Shown here piece after piece: positions 45,312 through 53,445 of a stretch of 64,000 nt of DNA (position 1 is its first letter; every line of letters starts with the position of its first letter). The notes beneath the pieces were generated by a model. The model did no database searches, was not told the origin of the DNA, and worked only from the letters and a program-made list of their open reading frames with translations. The stretch spans positions 11,382 to 75,381 of the forward strand of contig CAYJFB010000011.1 in assembly GCA_964369685.1 (NCBI GenBank). The letters run 5' to 3'. The stretch comes from Avidesulfovibrio sp964369685. GTDB taxonomy: Bacteria; Desulfobacterota; Desulfovibrionia; Desulfovibrionales; Desulfovibrionaceae. A program made the translations under genes and the position numbers.

Positions 45312-46340
45312 ATGCAGCAACGGCTTGTTGTCATCACGACAGGCGGAACAATCGCCATGCGACAAACATCAAAAGGCATCGTTCCTGCATTGACAGGTCA
45401 AGATTTGACTGACGCTATTCCCGAACTTGCCGACTTGGCTTTTGTTGAACTTGTAGAATACAGCAATAAACCAAGCGGGTACATAACGCCCTACGACATG
45501 ATGGCGTTGTGCAAAATGGTAGACATTGAACTCAAAAAAAACGACGTCGCCGGAGTTGTTGTCACCCATGGTACAGACACTCTTGAAGAAACAGCGTATT
45601 TTTTAGATATGACTGTGCACAGCGATAAACCTGTTGTTGTTACGGGAGCCATGCGCTCAGCAAACGAACGCGGTTACGACGGCACCGAAAATCTTCTGGC
45701 AGCCGTACAGACCGCACTCAGTCCCCAAATGACAGGACAAGGAACGCTTGTGGTGCTCAATAACGAAATCCACAGTGCACGAGATGTAACAAAAACACAC
45801 ACTTCGCAACGCAACAGCTTCGCTTCTCCAAATGGAGGCATCTTGGGTTTTATCGATGACAATACCGTTATCACTCAACGTCAAATTACAAGGCGAGCAA
45901 CAATCCCCCTTCCTCCCCCACACAAAGAACAGCCTCTTGCAGACATACATATTTTAAACCTCAGTGCAGGATGCTCTCCCCTACTTTTTGAAACACTTCT
46001 CCAACACCATGTTGACGGTATCATTTTAGAAGCCTTCGGACGCGGTAATATCCCTCCATATTTTGTTCCATATACAGAACGCGCGATACAACAAAATATC
46101 CCTGTTGTCCTCACCAGCCGTTGCCCCGGCGGACGTGTTCTCAATACTTATGGTTATGAAGGAGGTGCCGCACAATTACAAAAACTCGGTGTCATTCTTG
46201 CGGAAGATCTCAGTGCGCCAAAAGCGCGCTTGCGTTTGATGCTGGTTTTGACACTGACTGACAATCAAGAAAACATCCGAACTTTTTTTGAACAAAAATC
46301 TATATTTTTCGAAAAAACCCTGTATGAGAAAAAGTCTTGA
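45312..46340 (+). CDS. L-asparaginase
   Basis: 342 residues, type I/II asparaginase fold. The first catalytic Thr lies in TTGGTIAM (residues 9-16) and the second in VVTHGTDTLEETAYFLD. No signal peptide, so cytoplasmic. It turns asparagine into aspartate and ammonia. GGAAAGGAGC precedes the ATG. It is tightly linked to the GGDEF gene and precedes a transporter gene by 88 bases, so the three may be one transcript. Confidence 0.94.
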   Translation: MQQRLVVITTGGTIAMRQTSKGIVPALTGQDLTDAIPELADLAFVELVEYSNKPSGYITPYDMMALCKMVDIELKKNDVAGVVVTHGTDTLEETAYFLDMTVHSDKPVVVTGAMRSANERGYDGTENLLAAVQTALSPQMTGQGTLVVLNNEIHSARDVTKTHTSQRNSFASPNGGILGFIDDNTVITQRQITRRATIPLPPPHKEQPLADIHILNLSAGCSPLLFETLLQHHVDGIILEAFGRGNIPPYFVPYTERAIQQNIPVVLTSRCPGGRVLNTYGYEGGAAQLQKLGVILAEDLSAPKARLRLMLVLTLTDNQENIRTFFEQKSIFFEKTLYEKKS

Positions 46341-46428
46341 CAGGCTTTGAAAATTCGCTATTTGAGAAGATTATTTGCAGCAAAACAACCTGTTGCCGCT
46401 ACCCTTCACCATCGAAAAAGGTTATCTC

Positions 46429-47316
46429 ATGCAACTCTCTTCTCAACAAGCCACTCTCTCCGGTTGGATTGCAATACTTTTGTGGAGCATGAACGTTGGA
46501 TTCATGAAAAGCATTACCGAAAGTTTTGGTATGAACTTGGGTATGGCTTTGCTTTATACAGCTGCGGGGATGCTTTTACTTTTCAAAAACGGTTGGCCTT
46601 CTTACCGTAAAGCCTCAAAAAAATATCTTTTACACTGCGGTTCTCTGTTTGTTTTATACAACATAACTTTTCCTTTGGGTATTTATCTGGCACAAACACC
46701 ACAACAAGTTTTAGAAGTGGGCATGGTTAACTATTCATGGCCGTGTATGATTTTGATTTTTTCTCTTATCCTTTTCAAACAACGTGCTACAAAACTTTTG
46801 TATCCCGGAATTCTTTTGGCATTTACAGGAATTTTTCTTTGTATTGCAGGAGAAAAACCAAACATTTCACAGTTTTTAAACAACATAACAACAACGCCCT
46901 TGCCATATCTTTGCAGTATGATTACCGCCGTCTCATGGGGATTGTATTGTAATATTATTCGTAATTATTCAGGAGAAGACGCGCTCGGATTGTTTTTCCT
47001 GATAACAGGCATTGTTTTTTGGATTATTTTTTTCTTTATACATGGTTTGAACAATTTCCCTACACCATCAACGACAGGTATTGTCAGCCTGTGTGCAATG
47101 AGCTTTTTTTACACGTTTTCCTTTCTTTGTTGGGAAATAGGAATGAAATATGGGAATGTGCAATTTCTTGCAGCTTCTGCCTATTTAATTCCTGTGTTTT
47201 CAACATTATTTGGTATGTTTTGGTTTTCTGTACAACCTTCAATATCTTTTTGGTATGGTGTTGTCATTCTTGTCATCGGTTCTTTTATGTGTTGGCGATC
47301 AACATTCATTAAATAA
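46429..47316 (+). CDS. EamA/DMT transporter of the YddG (aromatic amino acid exporter) type
   Basis: 295 residues from the ATG at 46429 (AAAAAGG before it); an in-frame ATG at 46375 lacks a site. About ten hydrophobic segments in two EamA repeats. LGIYLAQTPQQVLEVGMVNYSWPC and AVSWGLYCNIIRN are typical of the YddG branch, which exports aromatic amino acids. The exact substrate here is not known. Confidence 0.85.
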   Translation: MQLSSQQATLSGWIAILLWSMNVGFMKSITESFGMNLGMALLYTAAGMLLLFKNGWPSYRKASKKYLLHCGSLFVLYNITFPLGIYLAQTPQQVLEVGMVNYSWPCMILIFSLILFKQRATKLLYPGILLAFTGIFLCIAGEKPNISQFLNNITTTPLPYLCSMITAVSWGLYCNIIRNYSGEDALGLFFLITGIVFWIIFFFIHGLNNFPTPSTTGIVSLCAMSFFYTFSFLCWEIGMKYGNVQFLAASAYLIPVFSTLFGMFWFSVQPSISFWYGVVILVIGSFMCWRSTFIK

Positions 47317-47494
47317 AATACATACTGATAGTTTTTCTTCTGTATTCAAGCAATACTACATAGTGAAACATCTTGTTATTTTTTGAAGGAACTGTTATTT
47401 CTATATATAAAGTGTGTAGATATAACATTTTTGGCAACAAAATCTCTATGAATAAACGTTTTATTAGAGATTGAAACCAAGGAGCGATTGAACA

Positions 47495-48925
47495 ATGAAA
47501 CATGTGGGTCTTTTCTTTTATGCACTTTTTATATTGTGCATATATGCGGCTTTTCCGACAGATGGTCTTGCTGCAGGCGGTGAACACGACTTAAACGGTG
47601 CAGAACTCTCTATTCTGTGGGTTGTGCCTTTTGCGTGTATGTTACTTTCTATTGCTATCGGGCCACTTGCCGTACCGCATTTTTGGCACCATAACTTTGG
47701 AAAAATTGCTGTCTTTTGGGGATTGGCGTTTCTTGTTCCCTGCGCAATCGCCTTTGGTTTTGGAACCATGATGTATCAATTTATTCATGCCATGTTACTT
47801 GAATATGTACCTTTTATCATTTTACTTTTTGCCTTATTTACTGTTGCCGGCGGTGTGCGTTTAAAAGGTCAACTTGTGGGAACACCGGTAATCAATACAG
47901 CGATATTGGCAGTCGGTACCCTCTTGGCTAGCTGGATGGGAACCACGGGTGCTGCTATGTTGCTCATTCGCCCGTTATTGCGTGCCAATGAACACCGTAA
48001 ATTTAAGATCCACTCTGTTGTCTTTTTTATTTTTCTCGTTGCCAATATCGGCGGTTCCTTGACACCTCTCGGCGATCCGCCGCTCTTTCTTGGCTTTTTG
48101 AAGGGTGTCAGCTTTTTCTGGACGACAACACACCTCTTCAGTATGACTGTACTCTTGGCGGTTCTTCTGTTAGCCATCTATTTTGTCGTCGATACGGTTC
48201 TCTATGGTAAAGAAGGCAAACCAACACCGAGTACACAATCTAATGAAAAAATTGGTCTTGACGGTCAGGTCAACTTGATTTTATTGGCTTGTATTGTCGG
48301 TTCTGTACTCATGTCAGGCATTTGGAAACCAGGCGTCGAATTTAATGTGTATGGCACACATGTTGAATTACAAAACCTTGTACGCGATCTGCTGTTACTT
48401 TCTATTGCAGGGGTGTCTTGGAAACTCACAACCATGGAATGCCGTACACTCAATGGTTTTACATGGGCGCCTATTGAAGAAGTGGCCAAATTGTTTATTG
48501 GTATTTTTGTAAGTATGATCCCTGCTATTGCCATCTTGCGCGCAGGCACAGACGGCGCTTTGGCTTCAATTGTTTCTTTGGTCAGCGAGCCTGCTACAGG
48601 CAATCCGATCAACTCTATGTATTTCTGGTGCACGGGGATACTCTCGGCGTTCTTGGACAACGCCCCGACGTATGTGGTGTTCTTCAATACAGCAGGCGGC
48701 GATCCCGTCAATCTCATGGGTGCATGGGCAGGCACACTCACTGCTATTTCGGCAGGTGCGGTCTTTATGGGGGCTGTCACATATATCGGTAATGCACCAA
48801 ACTTTATGGTACGCTCCATTGCTGAGGATCAAGGCGTGAAAATGCCGTCTTTCTTTGGATACATGGCTTGGTCTGTCGGGATACTCTTCCCCTGCTTCGC
48901 CCTCTTAACACTCCTTTTCTTCTAA
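47495..48925 (+). CDS. NhaD/UIT3-type sodium:proton antiporter
   Basis: 476 residues with a likely signal-like first segment (MKHVGLFFYALFILCIYAAFP) and about 12 membrane segments. Family blocks: WMGTTGAAMLLIRPLLRANE, ANIGGSLTPLGDPPLFLGFL, SAFLDNAPTYVVFFN and TYIGNAPNFMVRSIAE. Acidic and Asn residues in the broken helices should bind ions. CAAGGAGCG precedes the ATG. It should exchange Na+ for H+ at the inner membrane. Confidence 0.93.
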   Translation: MKHVGLFFYALFILCIYAAFPTDGLAAGGEHDLNGAELSILWVVPFACMLLSIAIGPLAVPHFWHHNFGKIAVFWGLAFLVPCAIAFGFGTMMYQFIHAMLLEYVPFIILLFALFTVAGGVRLKGQLVGTPVINTAILAVGTLLASWMGTTGAAMLLIRPLLRANEHRKFKIHSVVFFIFLVANIGGSLTPLGDPPLFLGFLKGVSFFWTTTHLFSMTVLLAVLLLAIYFVVDTVLYGKEGKPTPSTQSNEKIGLDGQVNLILLACIVGSVLMSGIWKPGVEFNVYGTHVELQNLVRDLLLLSIAGVSWKLTTMECRTLNGFTWAPIEEVAKLFIGIFVSMIPAIAILRAGTDGALASIVSLVSEPATGNPINSMYFWCTGILSAFLDNAPTYVVFFNTAGGDPVNLMGAWAGTLTAISAGAVFMGAVTYIGNAPNFMVRSIAEDQGVKMPSFFGYMAWSVGILFPCFALLTLLFF

Positions 48926-48928
48926 ATC

Positions 48929-49088
48929 CTTTTTTATTTTCCTTTTTTCTGGGGGAGCGAAGCCCTACGAGACAAAACACTGTCTCTGCCTCCCCCAGAT
49001 CCCATTTTCGCCGTGACGTGAGACAAGAAGAGGCGGACAACGGCATTGCTATGCACTCTCGTTGTCCGCCTCTTCTTTCTCATGTCAC
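48929..49088 (+). ncRNA. nhaD-like gene 3' structure: T tract, G hairpin, 29-bp hairpin with conserved loop
   Basis: A T/C tract (48929-48948) after the stop leads to CTGGGGGAG (48949-48957) pairing with CTCCCCCAG (48990-48998), with an inner GAGACA/TGTCTC hairpin. The second hairpin pairs 49013-49042 with 49060-49088 (about 28 pairs, one bulge). Its loop contains CATTGCTATGCACT (49044-49057), identical to that after pyrD although the stems have no sequence in common. Confidence 0.65.
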
Positions 49089-49221
49089 AAAATAAGCCCT
49101 CAGAATATTCTTTTTTAAAACAATTAAAAACGTCAACTGTCCTCGTATGAAGTGAAAATATATCAATAAAAAGATTAAAATAAATCTATAAAGAATGTAA
49201 ATTCCAAAAAAGGAGAAAAAA

Positions 49222-50172
49222 ATGTCTATACTCAAACTCAAACCGAGTTATAAAAACTATATTTGGGGCGGAAGCCGTCTCAAAACAGATTTTAACAAAG
49301 AATACTCCGGAGACATTTTAGCAGAAACATGGGAACTCTCTTCTCATCCGGATGGGCCGTCAATCATCATGAATGGTGTGTATCAAGGAAAAGATTTCCA
49401 AACCTATTTAAATGAAGAAGGACAATCTGTTTTAGGTACATATTGTACGCGTTTTGAATCGTTTCCTATTTTAATCAAGTTTATTGATGCCAAAGATAAC
49501 CTTTCCATACAAGTGCATCCTGATAACACCTATGCCCTCAAACATGAAGGACAGTACGGAAAAACAGAAATGTGGTATGTCTGTGACTGTGAAGAAAACG
49601 CATATTTATATTATGGTTTTTGTAAAAATATTGATGAAAAAGAATTTATACAAAGAATAGAAGAAAATACATTATTGGAGGTATTAAATGCCGTACCTGT
49701 ACAAAAAGGTGATGTCTTCTTTATTGAAGCAGGAACAATTCACGCTATAGGGAAAAATATTGTTATTGCAGAAATACAACAAAATTCTAATGTAACGTAT
49801 CGTGTATACGATTACGGACGTATTGACAACGAAGGAAAACAAAGAGAACTGCACATTGATAAAGCTGTTGCAGTCACAAACAAAAATATTATAAGCAGAA
49901 AAAATAATGCAACGCCACATCTTGCACAATGCGATTATTTTATCGTGGACAAATTATATATTGACGATACACATATAAAAAAAATAGAAGGCAAACAAAC
50001 TGAAACATCTTTTATGCATATATTAATTGTAGAAGGAAACGGCATTGTGAGTATGAATAATGAAATACTCTCTTTTCGCAAAGGCGACAGTCTTTTTATA
50101 CCGGCAGGCAGCGAATCATTTACCATTGAAGGAGCGTGTGAAGCGCTAATAACAACGATTGGAGAAAAATAA
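49222..50172 (+). CDS. manA: Mannose-6-phosphate isomerase, class I
   Basis: 316 residues, cupin fold of the short (Bacillus-like) type. Zinc ligands appear in LSIQVHPDN, KTEMWYV and EAGTIHAIG, and the YRVYDYGR block is present. It converts mannose-6-phosphate to fructose-6-phosphate. AAAGGAG precedes the ATG. It heads a run of genes (glycerate kinase, PTS, GH38 hydrolase) that together fit mannosylglycerate use. Confidence 0.95.
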   Translation: MSILKLKPSYKNYIWGGSRLKTDFNKEYSGDILAETWELSSHPDGPSIIMNGVYQGKDFQTYLNEEGQSVLGTYCTRFESFPILIKFIDAKDNLSIQVHPDNTYALKHEGQYGKTEMWYVCDCEENAYLYYGFCKNIDEKEFIQRIEENTLLEVLNAVPVQKGDVFFIEAGTIHAIGKNIVIAEIQQNSNVTYRVYDYGRIDNEGKQRELHIDKAVAVTNKNIISRKNNATPHLAQCDYFIVDKLYIDDTHIKKIEGKQTETSFMHILIVEGNGIVSMNNEILSFRKGDSLFIPAGSESFTIEGACEALITTIGEK

Positions 50173-50228
50173 CATGTTTTCAATCATATGCTAGTTGTTT
50201 TTTGAATCTCTTGAAAAGGATATAAAAA

Positions 50229-51374
50229 ATGAAAATACTCGTTGCACCCGATTCGTTTAAGGGGTCATTGGAAGCCTATCAAATTTGTGATATTGTTGAA
50301 CAAGCGGTTCATGAGATTTTTCCTCATGCGACAGTCGCTAAGTTGCCAATGGCAGACGGCGGAGAAGGTACGGTTTTTGCCGTACTTTCTACATTGAAAG
50401 GAGAGGAGATAACGGTTTCAGTAAATAGCCCTGATTTTCGAATGATTAAAGCAACATATGGTTTTGTACACAATGCTGTTGATGGCAACCAAGCGATTAT
50501 GGAGATGGCGGAAGCATCAGGTATCACAAAAGTCGAAAAACGCGATATTTTAAAAATGAACACCTACGGTACGGGAGAAATGGTGCTAGATGCCATTCAT
50601 CGTGGAGTCAAAACAATTTATATCGGTATTGGCGGCAGTGCAACCAATGATTGTGGTCTTGGTTTTGCGAGTGCGCTCGGTGTGCGTTTTTTAGACGCTA
50701 AAGGCCATGAACTCATGCCAATTCCGGAAAATTTTTTACACATCGCGCGCATTGATGACAGCGCAATGAAAGAAGAAGTCAGAAAAACAAACATTGTGGT
50801 TATGTGCGATGTCAAAAATCCTTTATTGGGTAAAACAGGTGCAACACATGTTTTTGGCAGACAAAAAGGCGCCACAGATGAAACAATACCACTTCTTGAA
50901 CAAGGCATGACACATTTTGGTCAGCTTTTGGAAAAAACCTATGGAGCAGGAATCATTAACAAAGAAGGTGCCGGTGCTGCAGGCGGATTGGGTGCCGCCA
51001 TGCTTGCCATAGTCGGTGCAAAAATGCAGTCAGGTATCACAACAATTTTAAATATTTTAGATTTTGATCGACATATAGAAGATGTTGATCTGGTGATTAC
51101 GGGTGAAGGTCGTATGGATTATCAATCGGCGTTTGGCAAAGTGCCTTTTGGTGTCGGTAGCAAATGTAAGAAACGCAACATACCTTGCATTGCTTTGGTT
51201 GGCGGTCTTGGTGAACGATATGAAGAGCTTTATGCACACGGCATCACAAGTATCATGACCACGATTGATGGCATCATGTCTTTGGAAGAAGCGATTAAAA
51301 ATGCCGAAAGATTGTGTTATCAGGCAACCATTCGTGCCTTACGAATGATCAATATTGAAACACGGTGTTTATAA
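50229..51374 (+). CDS. Glycerate kinase (GlxK/GarK family)
   Basis: 381 residues. It begins MKILVAPDSFKGSLEA, with KLPMADGGEGT, YIGIGGSATNDCGLGFASALG and LVITGEGRMDYQS, all typical of the family. It phosphorylates glycerate, in E. coli to 2-phosphoglycerate. GAAAAGG precedes the ATG. Placed between manA and the PTS, it would handle the glycerate released from mannosylglycerate. Confidence 0.95.
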   Translation: MKILVAPDSFKGSLEAYQICDIVEQAVHEIFPHATVAKLPMADGGEGTVFAVLSTLKGEEITVSVNSPDFRMIKATYGFVHNAVDGNQAIMEMAEASGITKVEKRDILKMNTYGTGEMVLDAIHRGVKTIYIGIGGSATNDCGLGFASALGVRFLDAKGHELMPIPENFLHIARIDDSAMKEEVRKTNIVVMCDVKNPLLGKTGATHVFGRQKGATDETIPLLEQGMTHFGQLLEKTYGAGIINKEGAGAAGGLGAAMLAIVGAKMQSGITTILNILDFDRHIEDVDLVITGEGRMDYQSAFGKVPFGVGSKCKKRNIPCIALVGGLGERYEELYAHGITSIMTTIDGIMSLEEAIKNAERLCYQATIRALRMINIETRCL

Positions 51375-51496
51375 TGAATGTAACTATACTTTTATAAAGG
51401 GGCAAAGTGATATAATGATTCTCAAGGAAGTGTACACAGCATAATATTATAAAACAATCTGTATCCAGTTTTACATATAAACTCGGAGGCCACTTT

Positions 51497-53404
51497 ATGA
51501 ATTTATCTGATTTAACCAATCCAAATCTGTTGGAGTTAAACAGCAACCTCACCAACAAAGATGATGTTATTAAAGCATTGGCGAAAATGCTCTTTGATGA
51601 CGGAAAACTTCAATCCGAGCAAGCTTTTTTGGATGCAGTCTATGCAAGAGAAAAACTTTCTGAAACAGGAATGGAAGCAGGACTTGCTATTCCACACGGA
51701 AAATCAACAACGGTCAAAGAAGCTTGTTTTGCTGTGATGACAACAAAAGCTCCTGTTGAGGATTGGGAAAGCTTAGATCCAGACAACGAAGTAAAATATA
51801 TATTTTTATTGGCAATTCCTGAAGCTGAAGCAGGCAGTACACACGTAGAATTGCTCGCTGAACTCATGCAACGCATGAGTGATGATGAATACACAAAAAG
51901 ACTCTTTACCTCCAACACAAAAGAAGATTTTTTTCATAATCTCGATCAAGACATTGAAGAAAATATTAACAACGATATTGTCTATACAAAATTGATTGTC
52001 GCCGTCACGGCATGTCCTGCAGGCATTGCACACACCTACATGGCGGCGGAAGCCTTGGTGAAGGCAGGCAATGAATTGGGTGCTAAAGTATACGTTGAAA
52101 AACAAGGTGCAAACGGTATTGAAGACCGCCATACAGCCGAACACCTAAAAAACGCCGATGCCGCCATCTTTGCTGTTGGGGTTTCCGTGAAGAATGAAGA
52201 ACGTTTTGCACACCTGCCCATCACGCGTGTTGAGGTTGCCGCCCCCATAAAAAATGGCAAAGCCGTCATTGAACAAGCCCTCGCCAAAGCCGAAAATTTT
52301 AAAAAAGGCGAATACGTTGATACAGGCGAACAAGATGCTGAAGAAAACATTGGCATAACAATAAAAAAATCTGTTTTAACAGGTATTTCACATATGATTC
52401 CGCTCATTGTTGCGGGTGGTATGATTGGTGCTTTTGCTGTGCTCATTGCCAACACGTTTGGTTTGACAGATCTGTATAATGAACCCGGCTCTTGGCTCAA
52501 CTTACTCAGGCAGCTTGCAGGCGGTTTATTGGGTACGTTGCTTGTTCCTGTCATGGCAGCATACATGGCGTATTCCATTGCGGACAAACCTGCATTGGCA
52601 CCCGGTTTTGCAGCCGGATTCGCAGCAAACGTTATTGGCGGCGGCTTTTTGGCCGGGATGCTTGGCGGAATTATCGCAGGCTATCTTGTTAGAAAAGTAC
52701 GAAAAACCATTCCTGCCAAAGGATCTTTTGCAGGATTCATCAGTTTTTTTATTTACCCCGTACTCAACACGCTACTTGTTGGGATCATTATGTTTTTTAT
52801 TATCGGTGAACCTGTAGCGTGGTTAAATCGTACAATGATTGACTTTTTGGGTGGTTTGAGCGGTGCCAACGCCATGTTGTTGGGTGCCATTCTTGGTATC
52901 ATGGTCTCTTTTGACTTGGGCGGACCTGTCAACAAAGCCGCGTATACTTTTTGTGTTGCAGCGCTTGGTGACGGAATCTTTTTACCCTATGCCATTTTTG
53001 CCTCAGTGAAAATGGTATCAGGCTTTGCTGTAACCATGGCAACCATAACTCATAAAGATATTTTCTCCCAAGAAGAAAAAGAAGCCGGTAAATCCACATG
53101 GATGCTCGCTTTGGGTGGAATAACGGAAGGCGCCATTCCTTTTATGATGGTGGATCCCATCAGAGCTATTGTCGCTCTCTGTACAGGTTCAGCCATTACA
53201 GGAGCGATCATTGGTTGGGCAAACATAGGTCTGAACGTTCCCGGTGCAGGCATCATTTCTCTTTTTTTATTGACAGAATCCGCTCCGGTCACAAATCCCT
53301 TCATGGCAGCGGCCATTTGGTTTTTTGCTGCCGTTCTTGGTGCCATAATCTCAACCATCATGCTTGTCGCACTCCGCCGTGCTAAACTAAACAATGCAAA
53401 ATAA
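51497..53404 (+). CDS. PTS fructose-family transporter EIIABC, probable mannosylglycerate permease
   Basis: 635 residues. EIIA (1-150) has the phosphorylation site His67 in AIPHGKS. EIIB (163-265) has Cys173 in TACPAGIAHT. EIIC (290-630) has about nine membrane segments. The domain order A-B-C is that of MngA/FrwABC-like permeases. The neighbours (GH38 hydrolase, glycerate kinase, manA) favour mannosylglycerate over fructose; there is no 1-phosphofructokinase gene here. EI and HPr must be encoded elsewhere. CGGAGG precedes the ATG. Confidence 0.88.
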   Translation: MNLSDLTNPNLLELNSNLTNKDDVIKALAKMLFDDGKLQSEQAFLDAVYAREKLSETGMEAGLAIPHGKSTTVKEACFAVMTTKAPVEDWESLDPDNEVKYIFLLAIPEAEAGSTHVELLAELMQRMSDDEYTKRLFTSNTKEDFFHNLDQDIEENINNDIVYTKLIVAVTACPAGIAHTYMAAEALVKAGNELGAKVYVEKQGANGIEDRHTAEHLKNADAAIFAVGVSVKNEERFAHLPITRVEVAAPIKNGKAVIEQALAKAENFKKGEYVDTGEQDAEENIGITIKKSVLTGISHMIPLIVAGGMIGAFAVLIANTFGLTDLYNEPGSWLNLLRQLAGGLLGTLLVPVMAAYMAYSIADKPALAPGFAAGFAANVIGGGFLAGMLGGIIAGYLVRKVRKTIPAKGSFAGFISFFIYPVLNTLLVGIIMFFIIGEPVAWLNRTMIDFLGGLSGANAMLLGAILGIMVSFDLGGPVNKAAYTFCVAALGDGIFLPYAIFASVKMVSGFAVTMATITHKDIFSQEEKEAGKSTWMLALGGITEGAIPFMMVDPIRAIVALCTGSAITGAIIGWANIGLNVPGAGIISLFLLTESAPVTNPFMAAAIWFFAAVLGAIISTIMLVALRRAKLNNAK

Positions 53405-53445
53405 TTTTCTTTTTCAAAAAGAAAAATAAAAAAGGAAGGCGAATC

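Noticed and set aside
51497..53404. Fructose PTS permease assignment
   Set aside because: The domain family includes fructose permeases, but no 1-phosphofructokinase gene is present and the neighbours (GH38 hydrolase, glycerate kinase, manA) fit mannosylglycerate better. It remains the main alternative.
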